DNA of 49,009 bases from JANOQP01 sp044227705 (GCA_044227705.1 JBGAWE010000006.1:1-49009), one strand, 5' to 3'; positions 8,172-17,447 are shown, counted from the stretch's first letter. The notes: generated by a model not told the origin, from the sequence alone. Made by a program: numbers and translations.

Positions 8172-10577
8172 TCAGTCAGCTTTGATGCCGACCAGTTTTT
8201 TGATTTTCCCCAACAGGCCCGGCTGCTCCTCTTGGTAATAGTTCGAGGAGTAGTAGCCGTAGTTGTAGGAGTTGCCGCGCTCCTGCCGCACGTCGTTGAG
8301 CAGGGAGTTCATGTTGGGCAGCTTGTTTCCCTGCGCGACCTCGTCGATGAACTTCAGGTGGGCGCTGCGGCTGAAGTTGTAGCGGAAGATGACGAGCGTC
8401 TGGCTGATGAACTCTTTCAACAGGAAGGCGTCGGCCACCACCCCGACCGGCGCGGCGTCGACGAGGACGTAGTCGTAGTTGCGCTCGCAGTGCTCGAAAA
8501 GTTCGCGCAGGCGGTCGGTCATCATCAGCTCGGCGGGGTTCTTCGGGATGTCGCCGCAGTCGATGAAGTGGAGGTTGGGCAGCCGGTCCCACGTCTGGAT
8601 GATGTCCGAGATTTTGCCGCTCCCGGCGAGGTATTGCGATACGCCGTGCTCGGCCTGTTGGCCGGTGAGGTATTTGGCCAGTTTCGGCTTCCGCAAATCG
8701 AGGCCGATGACAATGACGCGCTTCCCCGTCAGGGCGAACGTGGTGCCGAGGTTGGCCGCGACGAACGTCTTGCCCTCGCCGCTGACCGTCGAGGTCACGA
8801 GGATGGCGCGGTGCTGCGAGGCCGCCCCGGCCGTGTTCTGCAAATTGGAGCGGACGAGTCGGAACGACTCGGCCAGCACCGAGCGGCTGTCGTTGATGAT
8901 GAGCCGCGAGCGCTTGTCCGCCGAGTGCGGGATGAACCCGACGAAGGGCAGCGAGAGGTGCCGGTCGAGGTCGAAGCGGTAGAGGACGCGGTCTTTGAGG
9001 AGGTCTTTGAGGTAAATCGTCAAAAGGGGCAGCGCGAGACCGAGCAGAATCCAGAAGATGGCGAGCTGCATGGGCTTGGGCGAGACCTTCCCGCGCAGCG
9101 TCGCCCGTTCGAGGAGGCGCGAGTTGGGCACCTGCGCGGCGACGTTGAGCGCGGTCTCCTCCCGTTTTTGGAGGAGGTAGAGGAAGAGGGTCTCCTTGAT
9201 GTTCTTCTCCCGCATGATGGTCGTGAGCTGCCGCTCGGTGGCGGGCATCATGTTCATCTGCGATTCGATGGGGGCCATCTGCTGGGTGTAGCGCTCCTTT
9301 TGCTCGTTGACCTCCTCTTTGATGGCTTGGATGGAGATGAGGATGTTGTTGCGCAGGCTGCGCAGCTCCTCGTCGCTGGTCTTGAGGATGGGGTTGCCCT
9401 CGGTCGCCGACTCCTTCATCTGGTTGCGGCGGGTGATGAGTTCGTTGTGCTCTTTGATGAGGCCGGCCAGCGGCACGTTGCCCAGCACCTCCGACGAGAA
9501 CGGCAGCGGCGTGTACTGCCCCGCGCCGGTCGAGGTGGCGATGGTGTTCTCGATGGTGCGGATGAAGGTCATGCGCTCGTCGAGGCCGACCATCTTCTGC
9601 TCGACGGCGTTGGATTTCTCCACGAGGTTCTTTGCCACGTCGCTCGTTATCATCGGCAGCCGGTTGTCGACGCGGAAGCCCTCCTCCTGTTTTTCAACCG
9701 AGTAAAGCTCGTTGGCCACGAAGCGCAGCCGCTGTTCGATGAACTCCATCGTGCGCCGCCCGGCGATGTTCTTCGACTCCATGCTCATGCCGCCGTACTC
9801 CCTGACGAGGCGGTTGATGATGGCGATGGCCCGGTCGGGCACCTCGTCGATCATGCTCACGCCGAGGATGTTGGAGCGGCCCGCCTGCTGGATGTTGAGC
9901 TTGGCGGCGTAGTCGGCGGCCGTCGCGTACTCGTCGGCGACGCGGATGACGGTCGGCGTCTGGTCGGTCAGCGGGCCGGTGCGTTTCAAAACCAGCTCCC
10001 TTTTTCCAAACTTGAAGGGCGTTCCGTAGGTCATCAGCTCCGTCTTCTCGTCGTCGCGGTAGAGGAGGAAGCGCGTCGCGTCGTAGTGACGGACTTTCAG
10101 GGTGAATGCCTTTTCGGCCCCCTCCGTGTTCCAATAGAGGAGTTGCAGCGGCACGTCGCCCCAGACCTCCGTCTCCTTCACCTTCCCCTCTTGAGAATAG
10201 TGGACGTTCAAATCGAGCGAATCGACGATGCGGGCCATCAACTCGGTCGAGCCGAGGATGCGCATCCGGTCCTCGACGGCGGGCGGCGTCTTCGCCGTCT
10301 GCGAGCCGAGGTCGTCGAGGACGGCCTCCTTCGTCAGCGGCTTTTGCTCCACGTCCTCGATGAGCACGGAGCCGCCGACCAGGTAGGTCGTCTTGCTGTA
10401 CCGGAGGTTGATGTAGAATGCGGCCAATCCGGCGGCGAGGCCGAGCGCGACCCAGTACCAGTTGTTGAGGATGACGGAGTAGTAGTAGTGCCAGTCCTTC
10501 GAGTCGCTGTGGGCATAGGAGCCGCGCGGCGAGGTGCGGGGGTAGCCGCCTTCTTGATTGGAGTTGCCGATGTTCAT
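8172..10577 (-). CDS. Wzc-like polysaccharide co-polymerase with BY-type tyrosine kinase domain
   Basis: An 801-residue inner-membrane protein that controls chain length and export and autophosphorylates on tyrosine. The first membrane segment lies near residues 40-60, followed by a periplasmic Wzz-type region with coiled-coil character, and a second membrane segment (AIFWILLGLALPLLTIYL) near residue 510. The cytoplasmic kinase has Walker A TSTVSGEGKTFVA near residue 598, Walker A' VIGLDLRKPKL near 624 and Walker B YDYVLVDAAPVG near 705. The C-terminus ends with a tyrosine cluster (YNYGYYSSNYY) near residue 772, the normal autophosphorylation tail. The gene sits between the Wza-like export gene (73 bp gap) and glycosyltransferases. 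The CpsB-type phosphatase two genes upstream is the expected antagonist of this phosphorylation. Confidence 0.94.
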   Translation of the reverse strand: MNIGNSNQEGGYPRTSPRGSYAHSDSKDWHYYYSVILNNWYWVALGLAAGLAAFYINLRYSKTTYLVGGSVLIEDVEQKPLTKEAVLDDLGSQTAKTPPAVEDRMRILGSTELMARIVDSLDLNVHYSQEGKVKETEVWGDVPLQLLYWNTEGAEKAFTLKVRHYDATRFLLYRDDEKTELMTYGTPFKFGKRELVLKRTGPLTDQTPTVIRVADEYATAADYAAKLNIQQAGRSNILGVSMIDEVPDRAIAIINRLVREYGGMSMESKNIAGRRTMEFIEQRLRFVANELYSVEKQEEGFRVDNRLPMITSDVAKNLVEKSNAVEQKMVGLDERMTFIRTIENTIATSTGAGQYTPLPFSSEVLGNVPLAGLIKEHNELITRRNQMKESATEGNPILKTSDEELRSLRNNILISIQAIKEEVNEQKERYTQQMAPIESQMNMMPATERQLTTIMREKNIKETLFLYLLQKREETALNVAAQVPNSRLLERATLRGKVSPKPMQLAIFWILLGLALPLLTIYLKDLLKDRVLYRFDLDRHLSLPFVGFIPHSADKRSRLIINDSRSVLAESFRLVRSNLQNTAGAASQHRAILVTSTVSGEGKTFVAANLGTTFALTGKRVIVIGLDLRKPKLAKYLTGQQAEHGVSQYLAGSGKISDIIQTWDRLPNLHFIDCGDIPKNPAELMMTDRLRELFEHCERNYDYVLVDAAPVGVVADAFLLKEFISQTLVIFRYNFSRSAHLKFIDEVAQGNKLPNMNSLLNDVRQERGNSYNYGYYSSNYYQEEQPGLLGKIKKLVGIKAD

Positions 10578-10650
10578 GTAAGACAGTTTAGAAAGGTGGT
10601 CGTGGGTGTCTGTCTCCGAGTGCGCGGGGGAAAAGCCGAGGCCGAAGCCA

Positions 10651-11436
10651 TCAAAACTTGCTCGCGTAAAGCGAGAGAGTCAAAGCCGAAACCCCCGCCG
10701 AGACCCAGGCCAAGATGCGGCTGGACTTGTCGGCGACGGTGTTGACCTTCGTCTTGTTCGGCTCGACATACACGATGTCGTTCTGCTGGAGATAATAGAA
10801 AGGCGATTCGAGGCAGTCGTTCTTCTGCAGGTTGAGCCGCTTGACGTACCGCTTGCCGTTCTTCTCGCGGACGACGAGGACGTTCGTCCGGTTGGAGTAC
10901 GTCGTCAAGTCGCCCGCCATGCCGATGGCCTCCAGCACGGTGAGCCGCTTGTTGGAGAGGCGGACGAGGCCGGGGTTCTTCACCTCGCCGAGCACCGTGA
11001 CCTTGAAGTTGAGGATGCGGACGTTGACGACGGGGTCTTTCAGGTACGTCTTCAACATCGTGAAAAGGTGGTCCTTCACCTCGCTGATGGTCTTCTTGTT
11101 GACGTCGACGCGGCCGAGGACGGGGAAATCGATGAAGCCCTCCGCGTCGACGAAATATCCCGTCAGCATCTCCGCCGTGTAGTTCATGCCCGACATCGAC
11201 TGGGCGAGGAGCCGCGCGTCCTCCGCCGAGCCGAAGGGCTTCGAGGCTTCGAGGTTGTAGCTCGACACGGTGATGGCGAGCAGGTCGTCGGGCTGCACCC
11301 GGATTTCCGACTGGTTGGTGATGATGTCGGCCGAGTCGGCGTTCTGCGGGATGTTCTTCAGGATGAGCATGTCGCGGTGCGAGATGCACGAGGCGAGGCA
11401 GGTCAGCAGGAGGAGGAAAGGCAGGCTTTTTTTCAT
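10651..11436 (-). CDS. Wza-like polysaccharide export lipoprotein
   Basis: A 261-residue outer-membrane export protein. The N-terminus KKSLPFLLLLTCLASC is a lipoprotein signal peptide with Cys at the lipobox. The poly-export domain follows, with VQPDDLLAITVSS, the FIDFPVLGRVDV strand and LKDPVVNVRI, then a SLBB-type domain (VTVLGEVKNPGLV ... TVLEAIGMAGDLT). The C-terminal 20 residues are hydrophobic (ILAWVSAGVSALTLSLY), which is common in Bacteroidota Wza homologues. It should form the outer-membrane channel that works with the Wzc-like protein. It is 15 bp downstream of the CpsB-type gene. Confidence 0.93.
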   Translation of the reverse strand: MKKSLPFLLLLTCLASCISHRDMLILKNIPQNADSADIITNQSEIRVQPDDLLAITVSSYNLEASKPFGSAEDARLLAQSMSGMNYTAEMLTGYFVDAEGFIDFPVLGRVDVNKKTISEVKDHLFTMLKTYLKDPVVNVRILNFKVTVLGEVKNPGLVRLSNKRLTVLEAIGMAGDLTTYSNRTNVLVVREKNGKRYVKRLNLQKNDCLESPFYYLQQNDIVYVEPNKTKVNTVADKSSRILAWVSAGVSALTLSLYASKF

Positions 11437-11451
11437 AGAGGAAAACGCGCT

Positions 11452-12261
11452 TCAAGAGCGCACTTTGACGGGCGGCACGGCCGGGGCCGCTTGCGGCATC
11501 TCCCCGGCGAACAGCTCGCGGTTCTTGAACGGGTAGACCAGCAGGGCCTGTTGGCAGGCCGGGGTCATCTGGCGGTGAAAGGTCTTGATGTGCTGTTCGT
11601 GGTGGAAGTCGGTGCCGATGAAGTCGATGAGGCGGTTGTTCATCAGGTTCCACGCGGCCTCGCTGACGGAGCTTCCGTAGTAGCCGACGAGCGAGAGGGC
11701 GTTCACCTGAAAGAGGCAGCCGTACTCGCGCAGCCCCTCGAAATGGAACAGGCCCCGGTTGTAGAAACGGTACCGCTCCGGGTGCGCCATGATGGGGGTG
11801 AAGCCGCGCGACTTGAGCAACGCCAGCACCCGCCGCAGGTTCATCGGCTCGCTCACCTGCGGCATCTCGACCAGGATGTGGCGGTTGGGCAGCGTCAGCA
11901 GCGGGTCGCCGCGCAGGACGTGCTGCTCGAACAGGTCGTTTATCATGTACTCCGCAGCGGCCGAGACCTCCACGTCGATGCCCTCGAAACGCAGCAGCTG
12001 CTTGAGCCGGATGAGGCCGTCGAAGATGGAGTCGTGGTCGTTCGGGTAAAGCTCCGAGATGTGCGGCGTGGTGGCGATTCGGCGGATGCCCATGTCGCGC
12101 ATCCGCTTGGCCATCGCCAGCGACGTGGCGAGGTCGGGCGCCCCATCGTCGATGCCGGGGATGAGGTGCGAGTGCAAGTCGGCCCCGATGCCCTCGAAGT
12201 ACGGGGGCATCGGCTCGTCGTCGGGCCGCTTCTTTTTTCTGCCGAAAAGGAAGTCAAGCAT
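11452..12261 (-). CDS. CpsB/YwqE-type PHP-domain protein-tyrosine phosphatase
   Basis: A 269-residue protein of the PHP-domain metal-dependent tyrosine phosphatase family that dephosphorylates Wzc-type kinases. Metal-ligand motifs are visible: DLHSHLIPGIDDGA near the N-terminus, TTPHISELYP, a Glu in SAAAEYM, PIMAHPERY, and GTDFHH near the C-terminus. I took the ATG at 12261 (MLDFLFGRKKK), since the upstream extension reads through intergenic DNA with no family similarity. It begins about 110 bp after the GT2 stop, with a strong hairpin between them, and precedes the Wza-like gene by 15 bp. Confidence 0.92.
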   Translation of the reverse strand: MLDFLFGRKKKRPDDEPMPPYFEGIGADLHSHLIPGIDDGAPDLATSLAMAKRMRDMGIRRIATTPHISELYPNDHDSIFDGLIRLKQLLRFEGIDVEVSAAAEYMINDLFEQHVLRGDPLLTLPNRHILVEMPQVSEPMNLRRVLALLKSRGFTPIMAHPERYRFYNRGLFHFEGLREYGCLFQVNALSLVGYYGSSVSEAAWNLMNNRLIDFIGTDFHHEQHIKTFHRQMTPACQQALLVYPFKNRELFAGEMPQAAPAVPPVKVRS

Positions 12262-12332
12262 CTGCTTCGGGCATGGCTTCGCCGTCCATGTGTCGCGGCA
12301 CATGGGGCTCTGATTGGTGAATTATTTGGGGA

Positions 12333-12366
12333 GGGCCGTTGCTGGCGAGGGCGCCAACAACGGCCC
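12333..12366 (-). promoter_or_regulatory. Strong intergenic hairpin between GT2 and phosphatase genes
   Basis: The two arms (12333-12347 and 12352-12366) can pair at 14 of 15 positions around a four-base AGGG loop. No run of T follows on the minus strand, so it is not a clear intrinsic terminator. It may be an attenuator, an mRNA processing or stability element within the operon, or a remnant repeat. Confidence 0.55.
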
Positions 12367-12369
12367 CTG

Positions 12370-13212
12370 TCAAAACTCCATCGTCTCGCCGACGCGGTGG
12401 CGCGGCTCCTCGATGAAGGGGTAGGTCGTGTTGACGGCCGTGTTCTTGAAGAACCGCAGCCAGCGGTAGACGGCCTGGAACTGCTGGAGCTTGGCCAGCG
12501 GCTTCATCCATATGGTGAAGAAGTGCGGCTCGAGGGCGTTCTTCTCCCACGCAAAGCGGTCCTCGCGGTTGGCGCGCCAGCGGTTGCCGAGCGAGGCGTT
12601 GGACGCGCCGCCGACGCGCATCTTCACCGACGTCCCCATCAGGTAGTGCGACGAGATGCCGTGCCGGTAGAGGAAGCGGAGCATCAGCTCGTAGTCGGCC
12701 GCCTGCCGGAAGTTGATGTCGAAGCCGCCGAAGCGGTCGTAGACCGACTTTCGGGCGAAGAAGGTCGGGTGCGGCGGCATCCACCCGAACAGGAAGCGCT
12801 TGCGCTTGATGAGGCCCGCGTTCCAGACGCGGGTGATGTTGGCCTCGTGATCCTTGAAGAAGGCAAGGTCGCTATAGAGCGAGTCGACCGACTTCAGCTC
12901 GAAGACGTTGGCCACGCGCTCGAGCACCTCCGAGTCGGCGTAGATGTCGTCGGAGTTAAGGAAGCCGACGACGTCCCCGGTGGCGAGCGAGAGGCCCTTG
13001 TTCATTGCGTCGTAGATGCCCCGGTCCCTTTCACTGACCGCGAGGGCGACGTGGGGGAAGCTGCGCACAATGTCCATCGTCGAGTCCTTCGAGCCGCCGT
13101 CGACGACGATGTGCTCGATGTTCGGGTAGTTCTGGTTGGCGACGCTGCGCAGCGTGCCGCCGATCGTCTCCTCGCTGTTGTAGGCGACCGTGATTATGGA
13201 GATTTTCAACAT
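12370..13212 (-). CDS. Glycosyltransferase family 2
   Basis: A 280-residue GT-A fold enzyme, the first gene of the exopolysaccharide operon. It opens with KISIITVAYNSEETIGGTL, the GT2 nucleotide-binding strand. VVDGGSKDST and GFLNSDDIYAD carry the aspartates that bind the nucleotide-sugar and metal. FGGFDINFRQAADYELMLR contains the acceptor-site aspartates typical of WcaA/WcaE-like GT2 enzymes. There are no membrane segments, so it probably acts at the cytoplasmic face on a lipid-linked sugar. The ATG at 13212 is followed directly by the first beta strand. Upstream lies about 720 bp without a convincing gene, which should hold the operon promoter; no TAnnTTTG-type promoter could be picked out there with confidence. 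Confidence 0.92.
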   Translation of the reverse strand: MLKISIITVAYNSEETIGGTLRSVANQNYPNIEHIVVDGGSKDSTMDIVRSFPHVALAVSERDRGIYDAMNKGLSLATGDVVGFLNSDDIYADSEVLERVANVFELKSVDSLYSDLAFFKDHEANITRVWNAGLIKRKRFLFGWMPPHPTFFARKSVYDRFGGFDINFRQAADYELMLRFLYRHGISSHYLMGTSVKMRVGGASNASLGNRWRANREDRFAWEKNALEPHFFTIWMKPLAKLQQFQAVYRWLRFFKNTAVNTTYPFIEEPRHRVGETMEF

Positions 13213-13262
13213 GATTGAGGGTGCTTGCAGTTTTGATTAAAAAGAGTTGGCCGGGCCTTGCT

Positions 13263-13343
13263 CGCCTTCGCCGAAGCTTTGGCGGGCCTGGCCCAAATGA
13301 ATTCAGACTACGGGCCGACCCGCCTTCGCTAAAGCTTTGGCGG
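13263..13343. repeat. Pair of 23-bp near-palindromic direct repeats
   Basis: Copies at 13263-13285 and 13321-13343 differ at two positions and start 58 bp apart. Each contains the near-palindromic core CGCYRAAGCTTTGGCG. They lie 50-130 bp upstream of the GT2 start, so they could be an operator or two copies of a short interspersed repeat. Confidence 0.7.
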
Positions 13344-13860
13344 CAAGGAAGACCGTAATCAGTTCAACATCTCAACAGCGTGTCCACGGGAGCGGGATGA
13401 CAAAAGCCAAATGCCGCATGGGCCCGGCGGGGCGGCGATAGTTGAAGCGCGATGAAGGAGAAAACTTCGGATTACAAAGCAAAAGTTACTTGTTCCCCCA
13501 AGCGGGGTTTGTCTGGCGCCTCTGCGGCGCGGGTGGTGGGTCTGGGGTGTTAGAAGAAACCGTTATTAAATTGAACAAAGCAACTTTTGTCCCCGGAACA
13601 GAAGGCCTTATTAGTGCCTGCCTCCTGTCAATAAAGCGGGGGCTTTGATTCGAAAAGACAAAGGTGTCAAGACCGTGAAGTCGATGTAGCGTCGGTTTTC
13701 ATTCGAGTGCTGTTGGTTGTTTCTTGTCGATATTGACTCGGGCGAAGGTCTAAAAGAAATTTTCACGCAAACCCGGGTGGCGGGAAAAGGCCGTTTTTTT
13801 TATGCTATACTTAAAAATGAGCTGTGTTTGTCGCACAACATAACGCCTCCAGCTCAGTTG

Positions 13861-13893
13861 ATGCCCTTTTTTGCGGCCCGCAAAAGGGTCATA
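13861..13893. repeat. Head-to-head pair of outlying iteron-like sequences
   Basis: The minus-strand copy (13878-13893) reads TATGACCCTTTTGCGG, the same word as copies near the rep gene. The plus-strand half (13861-13876) is a variant, ATGCCCTTTTTTGCGG. Together they form an inverted repeat, 3.6 kb from the main array. Inverted iterons are common operators or handcuffing sites for Rep proteins. Confidence 0.6.
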
Positions 13894-13930
13894 TAAATGG
13901 GAAGCGGGAGCAGACTGTTTCACACAAACA

Positions 13931-13967
13931 AAAAGGCGCACGGGGATGGTTTCCCGTGCGCTTTTTT
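13931..13967 (-). terminator. Rho-independent terminator (potentially bidirectional)
   Basis: Perfect 9-bp stem (13936-13944 with 13953-13961, GCGCACGGG/CCCGTGCGC), 8-base loop, with an A-run on the left and a T-run on the right, so it can work on both strands. On the minus strand it lies just after the adhesin gene ending at 13992. Confidence 0.88.
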
Positions 13968-13991
13968 GCGGGGACATGATGAGTCGCGCCT

Positions 13992-16799
13992 CTACCTCAC
14001 GACGACGGGCAGTGTCTGAACGGAGGCGGCCGAGCCAATCTTCAGGAAATAGGCCCCGGCCGATAGCGGCTCCGTCATGTTGATCAAGAGGGGCTCCCCG
14101 TCGGCAGCGACCTCCATGTTTTTGGAAAAGACCGACCGGCCCGCCGCGTCGAACAGTTCGACGGAAAGCGCGGTGCCCGCCCCGAGGCCCTGCGGCACAT
14201 CAAGCCAGAAGCCGCCGCCGTCGGCCGGGTTGGGGAAGGCGGAGAACTGGCCGCCGCCCGCACTCTTCCTTTTGACGAACACGACCGGCGAGGCTTCCGA
14301 CCGGCCGTCGAGGTCTTCCACCAGGAGTCGGTAATAGGCCTCGCGCGGCGGCACCGGGTCGTCGGCTGTGTAGAAATGGTGCGCCGTCGAGCTGCCCGCC
14401 GCCGCCCGGTCGGCGATGTTACCCCAGCCGTTGATGCCGTCGGGCGAGCGCTGGAGGTGGAATGTCTTTGTGTTCGACTCGGAGGCCGTCTCCCATTCAA
14501 AGTGGTCGACAGGCCCGGCTTCCTCGCCCCGGAACGAGGCCAGCTCGATGGGCAGTGCCAGCCCCGAGGCCACGCCGAAGGGGGAGAAGTTGCTCACGCC
14601 CGTCCGCGTGCGGGTGCAGACGCCACTGGCGCACGAGGCGGCGGCGTTTGCCGAGGCCTCCCATTGCGAGCCGTCCCAGCGCGAGACGTGGCAGCTCGCC
14701 GAGTTGAAGCCTCCGCCCGCGTAGAGGTCCTCTGGCGTGTTCCACTGGAAGGTCAGGCTGGCCGTCGCAGAGCCGCTCACTCGATCCACCTGCCATTGGC
14801 GGTTGACCAGCTCGTTGGTGCCCGTCGGCTTGTCGGCGTCGAAGCCGACCTGGACGCGCACCCCGAAGGTCGATTGGGCCGACGGCGAGATGGTGATGGG
14901 GTTGTAGCTCGGCGCGTTCGTGCCGACGGGAAAAGTGGTGAGGGCGTTTATCTCCCAGACCAGCCGCCCCTGTCCCGGGGTGACGATGAACTTGCTCGTC
15001 GACGCGCCGAAGACCTCGCTCGTCGAGGATAACGTGAGGTCGCCGTCCTGCAACGTGATTTTCCCGTTGGTGAACGTGATGTCGTGCGCGACGGACTGTG
15101 CGCCGCTTATGGTCAGCCCGGCGGCGTTCTGCACGACGATGCCGTAGACAGCGCCGTCGCCGTCGAGCGTTTGCGCGGAGGAGCCGCTGAACTTCAGGTC
15201 GAAGTTGCTGACGGTGCCGTTGTTGGTGAAGGTGGCATTGCCGTAGTTGAGCACGGCGTTCGTGCCGTTGAAGCGGTGGAAGGTCGCACCCGCGCCGACG
15301 GCGATGCTCCCCGTGCCGCTGTAGAAGATGTCTTGGTCGCCGGTGAACTGCGTGATGCCCGAGTTGAGGAGCATCTGGCCATTGTTCTGGATGTTGAGTC
15401 CTTTTAAATAAAGGATGTCGGAGCCTTGCTTGTCAAGGGTGCCGGAGAGGGCGAGCGTCCCGCTGGTCGGGGTCTGGGTGCTGCCGAACTTGACGGAGTT
15501 TGCCGTCGTGTTGCAGGTCAGCGTCTGTCCGCCGGGGATGGTCAGGGTGCAACTGAAAAAGTCGACCGCGATGGCCGAGCTGGTCGCGCCGCTCTGGCAG
15601 ATGAGGTTCTTCTTGTAAAATGCTTTCGAGTTGGCCGTGGTGAAATCGACCGAGCCGCTGACGGTTATGTTCGATGAGGTGGCCGACGCGGTGCCGATGT
15701 CGCCCTTCGACCACAGTAAATCGCCGCCGACGGTGGCGTTGGCCGAGGGGTTGAAAGTGCCGCCCGTCAATTGAAGGTCGCCCGAGATGGCGGGCCCGGC
15801 CGTGCCCTGCCAGGTGCCGCTGGGGAGGATCACGTTGAGGGGCGTGAGGCCCCCGGCCGTGTTGTCGACGAGGGTGCCGCCGCCGAGGGCGTGGGTGAAG
15901 TCGACTTCGGTCGAGAGCGTCGCGCCGGTGAAGGTCGCGGTGGCCAGATAGCCGATGCCGAGCTTCCCGCCGCCCGAGACCGTGCCGCCGGAGAAGGTGT
16001 AGGCGGACGGGCCGTTGAAGCCCGCGAGGTTGACCGCGCAGCCCATGCCAATGGCGACCGTCCCGGCCGTGAACGAGCCGCCGCGGTCCCAGATTTGGAG
16101 GATGCCGCCGTCCACCTGCAGGGTGCCACTGTTGGTGAAGGTCTCCGAGAGGAAAAAGAGCGTGGTGCTGCTGGCCTTCGTGATGGTGCCCTGGTTGTCG
16201 ATGGTGCCGGGCGTGGCGTAGGGCGCGGCGAAGTCGGTGGCGCCGTTGGTCGTGTTGTCGAGCGTCATCGTCCCGCCCGGGGCAACGCGGAGGGTGGCCC
16301 CGTTCTGCACGTTGAAGGTGCCGTTCTGCTTCGTCGTCGCCCCCTGCAGCACTAGGGTCTTGCCGATGAGGCTGCCGTTGCCGATGGTGGCCGCGCCGCT
16401 CACGGTGAGCGTCCCCGTCGCCCCGACGGCCCCGATGATGCCGCTGCCGAGCTGGTCGACCAAGAGCGAGCCAGCGGTGGCGTTGCCGGTGTTGTTGAAG
16501 GTGCCGTTGTTGATGGTCAGCAGCCCGGCCACGTCGATGTCGAAAGGCCCGACGAGCTGCCCGCCGCCCGAGATGGCGAGCGAGGCGACAGTGGGCGCCG
16601 AGGTGTTGAGCGTGACCGTGTGGTTGATGACGACGTCGTCGCCGCTGGTGGGCACCGAGCCGCCGAGCCAAGTGTTGGTGTCGTTCCAGAGGCCGCTCGC
16701 GGCACTCGTGATGGTCGCTGCACGTCCCGTCTGGAAAAAGGCGAGGCCCGACAGCAGGAGCAAGCAGGCTGTTCTTGAAGCAAATGTTTTCACGTCCAT
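13992..16799 (-). CDS. T9SS-secreted beta-rich adhesin-like protein
   Basis: A 935-residue secreted protein. The N-terminus has a signal peptide (ACLLLLSGLAFFQTGRA, cleavage near AxA). Next comes ITSAASGLWNDTNTWLGGSVP, a G8/IPT-like opening common in Bacteroidota surface proteins, then about 550 residues rich in Gly, Thr, Ser and Asn with repeating LTISGxxT-type strands, suggesting a right-handed beta helix. Near residue 790 LPIELASFRGEE introduces a fibronectin-like domain, and the last 80 residues (FSAFPNPADGG to the end) match the T9SS type A C-terminal sorting domain. It is therefore expected on the cell surface or released. I used the ATG at 16799 (MDVKTFAS) because the signal peptide follows at once; the upstream frame lacks one. 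A possible -7 element, TACTTTTG, lies on the minus strand at 17028-17021 without a good -33 partner. A terminator follows the gene. Confidence 0.86.
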   Translation of the reverse strand: MDVKTFASRTACLLLLSGLAFFQTGRAATITSAASGLWNDTNTWLGGSVPTSGDDVVINHTVTLNTSAPTVASLAISGGGQLVGPFDIDVAGLLTINNGTFNNTGNATAGSLLVDQLGSGIIGAVGATGTLTVSGAATIGNGSLIGKTLVLQGATTKQNGTFNVQNGATLRVAPGGTMTLDNTTNGATDFAAPYATPGTIDNQGTITKASSTTLFFLSETFTNSGTLQVDGGILQIWDRGGSFTAGTVAIGMGCAVNLAGFNGPSAYTFSGGTVSGGGKLGIGYLATATFTGATLSTEVDFTHALGGGTLVDNTAGGLTPLNVILPSGTWQGTAGPAISGDLQLTGGTFNPSANATVGGDLLWSKGDIGTASATSSNITVSGSVDFTTANSKAFYKKNLICQSGATSSAIAVDFFSCTLTIPGGQTLTCNTTANSVKFGSTQTPTSGTLALSGTLDKQGSDILYLKGLNIQNNGQMLLNSGITQFTGDQDIFYSGTGSIAVGAGATFHRFNGTNAVLNYGNATFTNNGTVSNFDLKFSGSSAQTLDGDGAVYGIVVQNAAGLTISGAQSVAHDITFTNGKITLQDGDLTLSSTSEVFGASTSKFIVTPGQGRLVWEINALTTFPVGTNAPSYNPITISPSAQSTFGVRVQVGFDADKPTGTNELVNRQWQVDRVSGSATASLTFQWNTPEDLYAGGGFNSASCHVSRWDGSQWEASANAAASCASGVCTRTRTGVSNFSPFGVASGLALPIELASFRGEEAGPVDHFEWETASESNTKTFHLQRSPDGINGWGNIADRAAAGSSTAHHFYTADDPVPPREAYYRLLVEDLDGRSEASPVVFVKRKSAGGGQFSAFPNPADGGGFWLDVPQGLGAGTALSVELFDAAGRSVFSKNMEVAADGEPLLINMTEPLSAGAYFLKIGSAASVQTLPVVVR

Positions 16800-17144
16800 G
16801 ATATTAAAAGGTGGGATTTGTTTAAGCCTCGGTTCAGGGGCAACTGGTCGGTCGCCCGCAAAGGGTTGAAAATTCATTGGAAGGGTTGATGCCGGTCGGC
16901 CGCGCTGGCCATGCTCTGCTTCGCCCGAACCGCCGGTGCGGTTGCCTCCGCGAGCATTTCCCGAATCGATGAGATTGGTAGGATTGAGGCTTCGAATCTG
17001 CCAGCCTCGAAAGAAGGCTCAAAAGTAGCCATGTCTTTTCGGTGGCACCGACAGATGGGGGCTAAAACCTGTGCTTTTAGGCCCAAAAGAGTGACAAGCG
17101 GGGCCGTTCTCCCACGAATCCGCGCTTTGGGCAAGCTGGGCGAC

Positions 17145-17275
17145 CCGCAAAAGGGTCATAGAAGCCGTGTTGGTCGAGCTGCTTTGCGCCTTCAATTCCC
17201 AGCTATTCAAAGAGAATTCGGCCTGAATTGCGTCTGAAACCGCAGGCCGCGCCCATCTTCCGCAAAAAAGCCATA
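17145..17275 (-). repeat. Two reverse-oriented iteron copies
   Basis: 17145-17160 reads TATGACCCTTTTGCGG on the minus strand and is identical to the copy at 13878-13893. 17260-17275 reads TATGGCTTTTTTGCGG on the minus strand. Both are inverted relative to the main array. Confidence 0.7.
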
Positions 17276-17447
17276 GTTCGGCGCGGCGAGGGTCTTCCAA
17301 CACCTTTTTGTAACCGTTGGGTTGGGTTTGATCCGCCTTTTCTGATGAAAGGGAGGGCCGCAACCGGGTTTGTTGTTGTTTCAGTTTAACTTGTTTAGGG
17401 TTTAGAGCCTCATAACCCCCTGAAAAGCAGGCGCTTGCACTTTTTTC

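Larger units (their letters stand above)
13213..13930. other. Intergenic region with repeats, probable operon promoter region
   Basis: About 720 bp with no credible gene. It contains a pair of 23-bp direct repeats (13263-13343), an AT-rich stretch around 13780-13850, and a head-to-head pair of iteron-like words (13861-13893). A 68-codon open frame at 13442-13648 has no recognisable domain or start context. The promoter of the leftward exopolysaccharide operon must lie here or further upstream. Confidence 0.6.

Noticed and set aside
7185..10745. Plus-strand open frame of 1,186 codons opposite the GT4 and Wzc-like genes
   Set aside because: Antisense shadow. The minus-strand products have full family motifs and this translation has none.
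13442..13648. 68-codon open frame in the intergenic region before the exopolysaccharide operon
   Set aside because: No domain, no initiation context, and atypical composition; it could be real only if conserved elsewhere.
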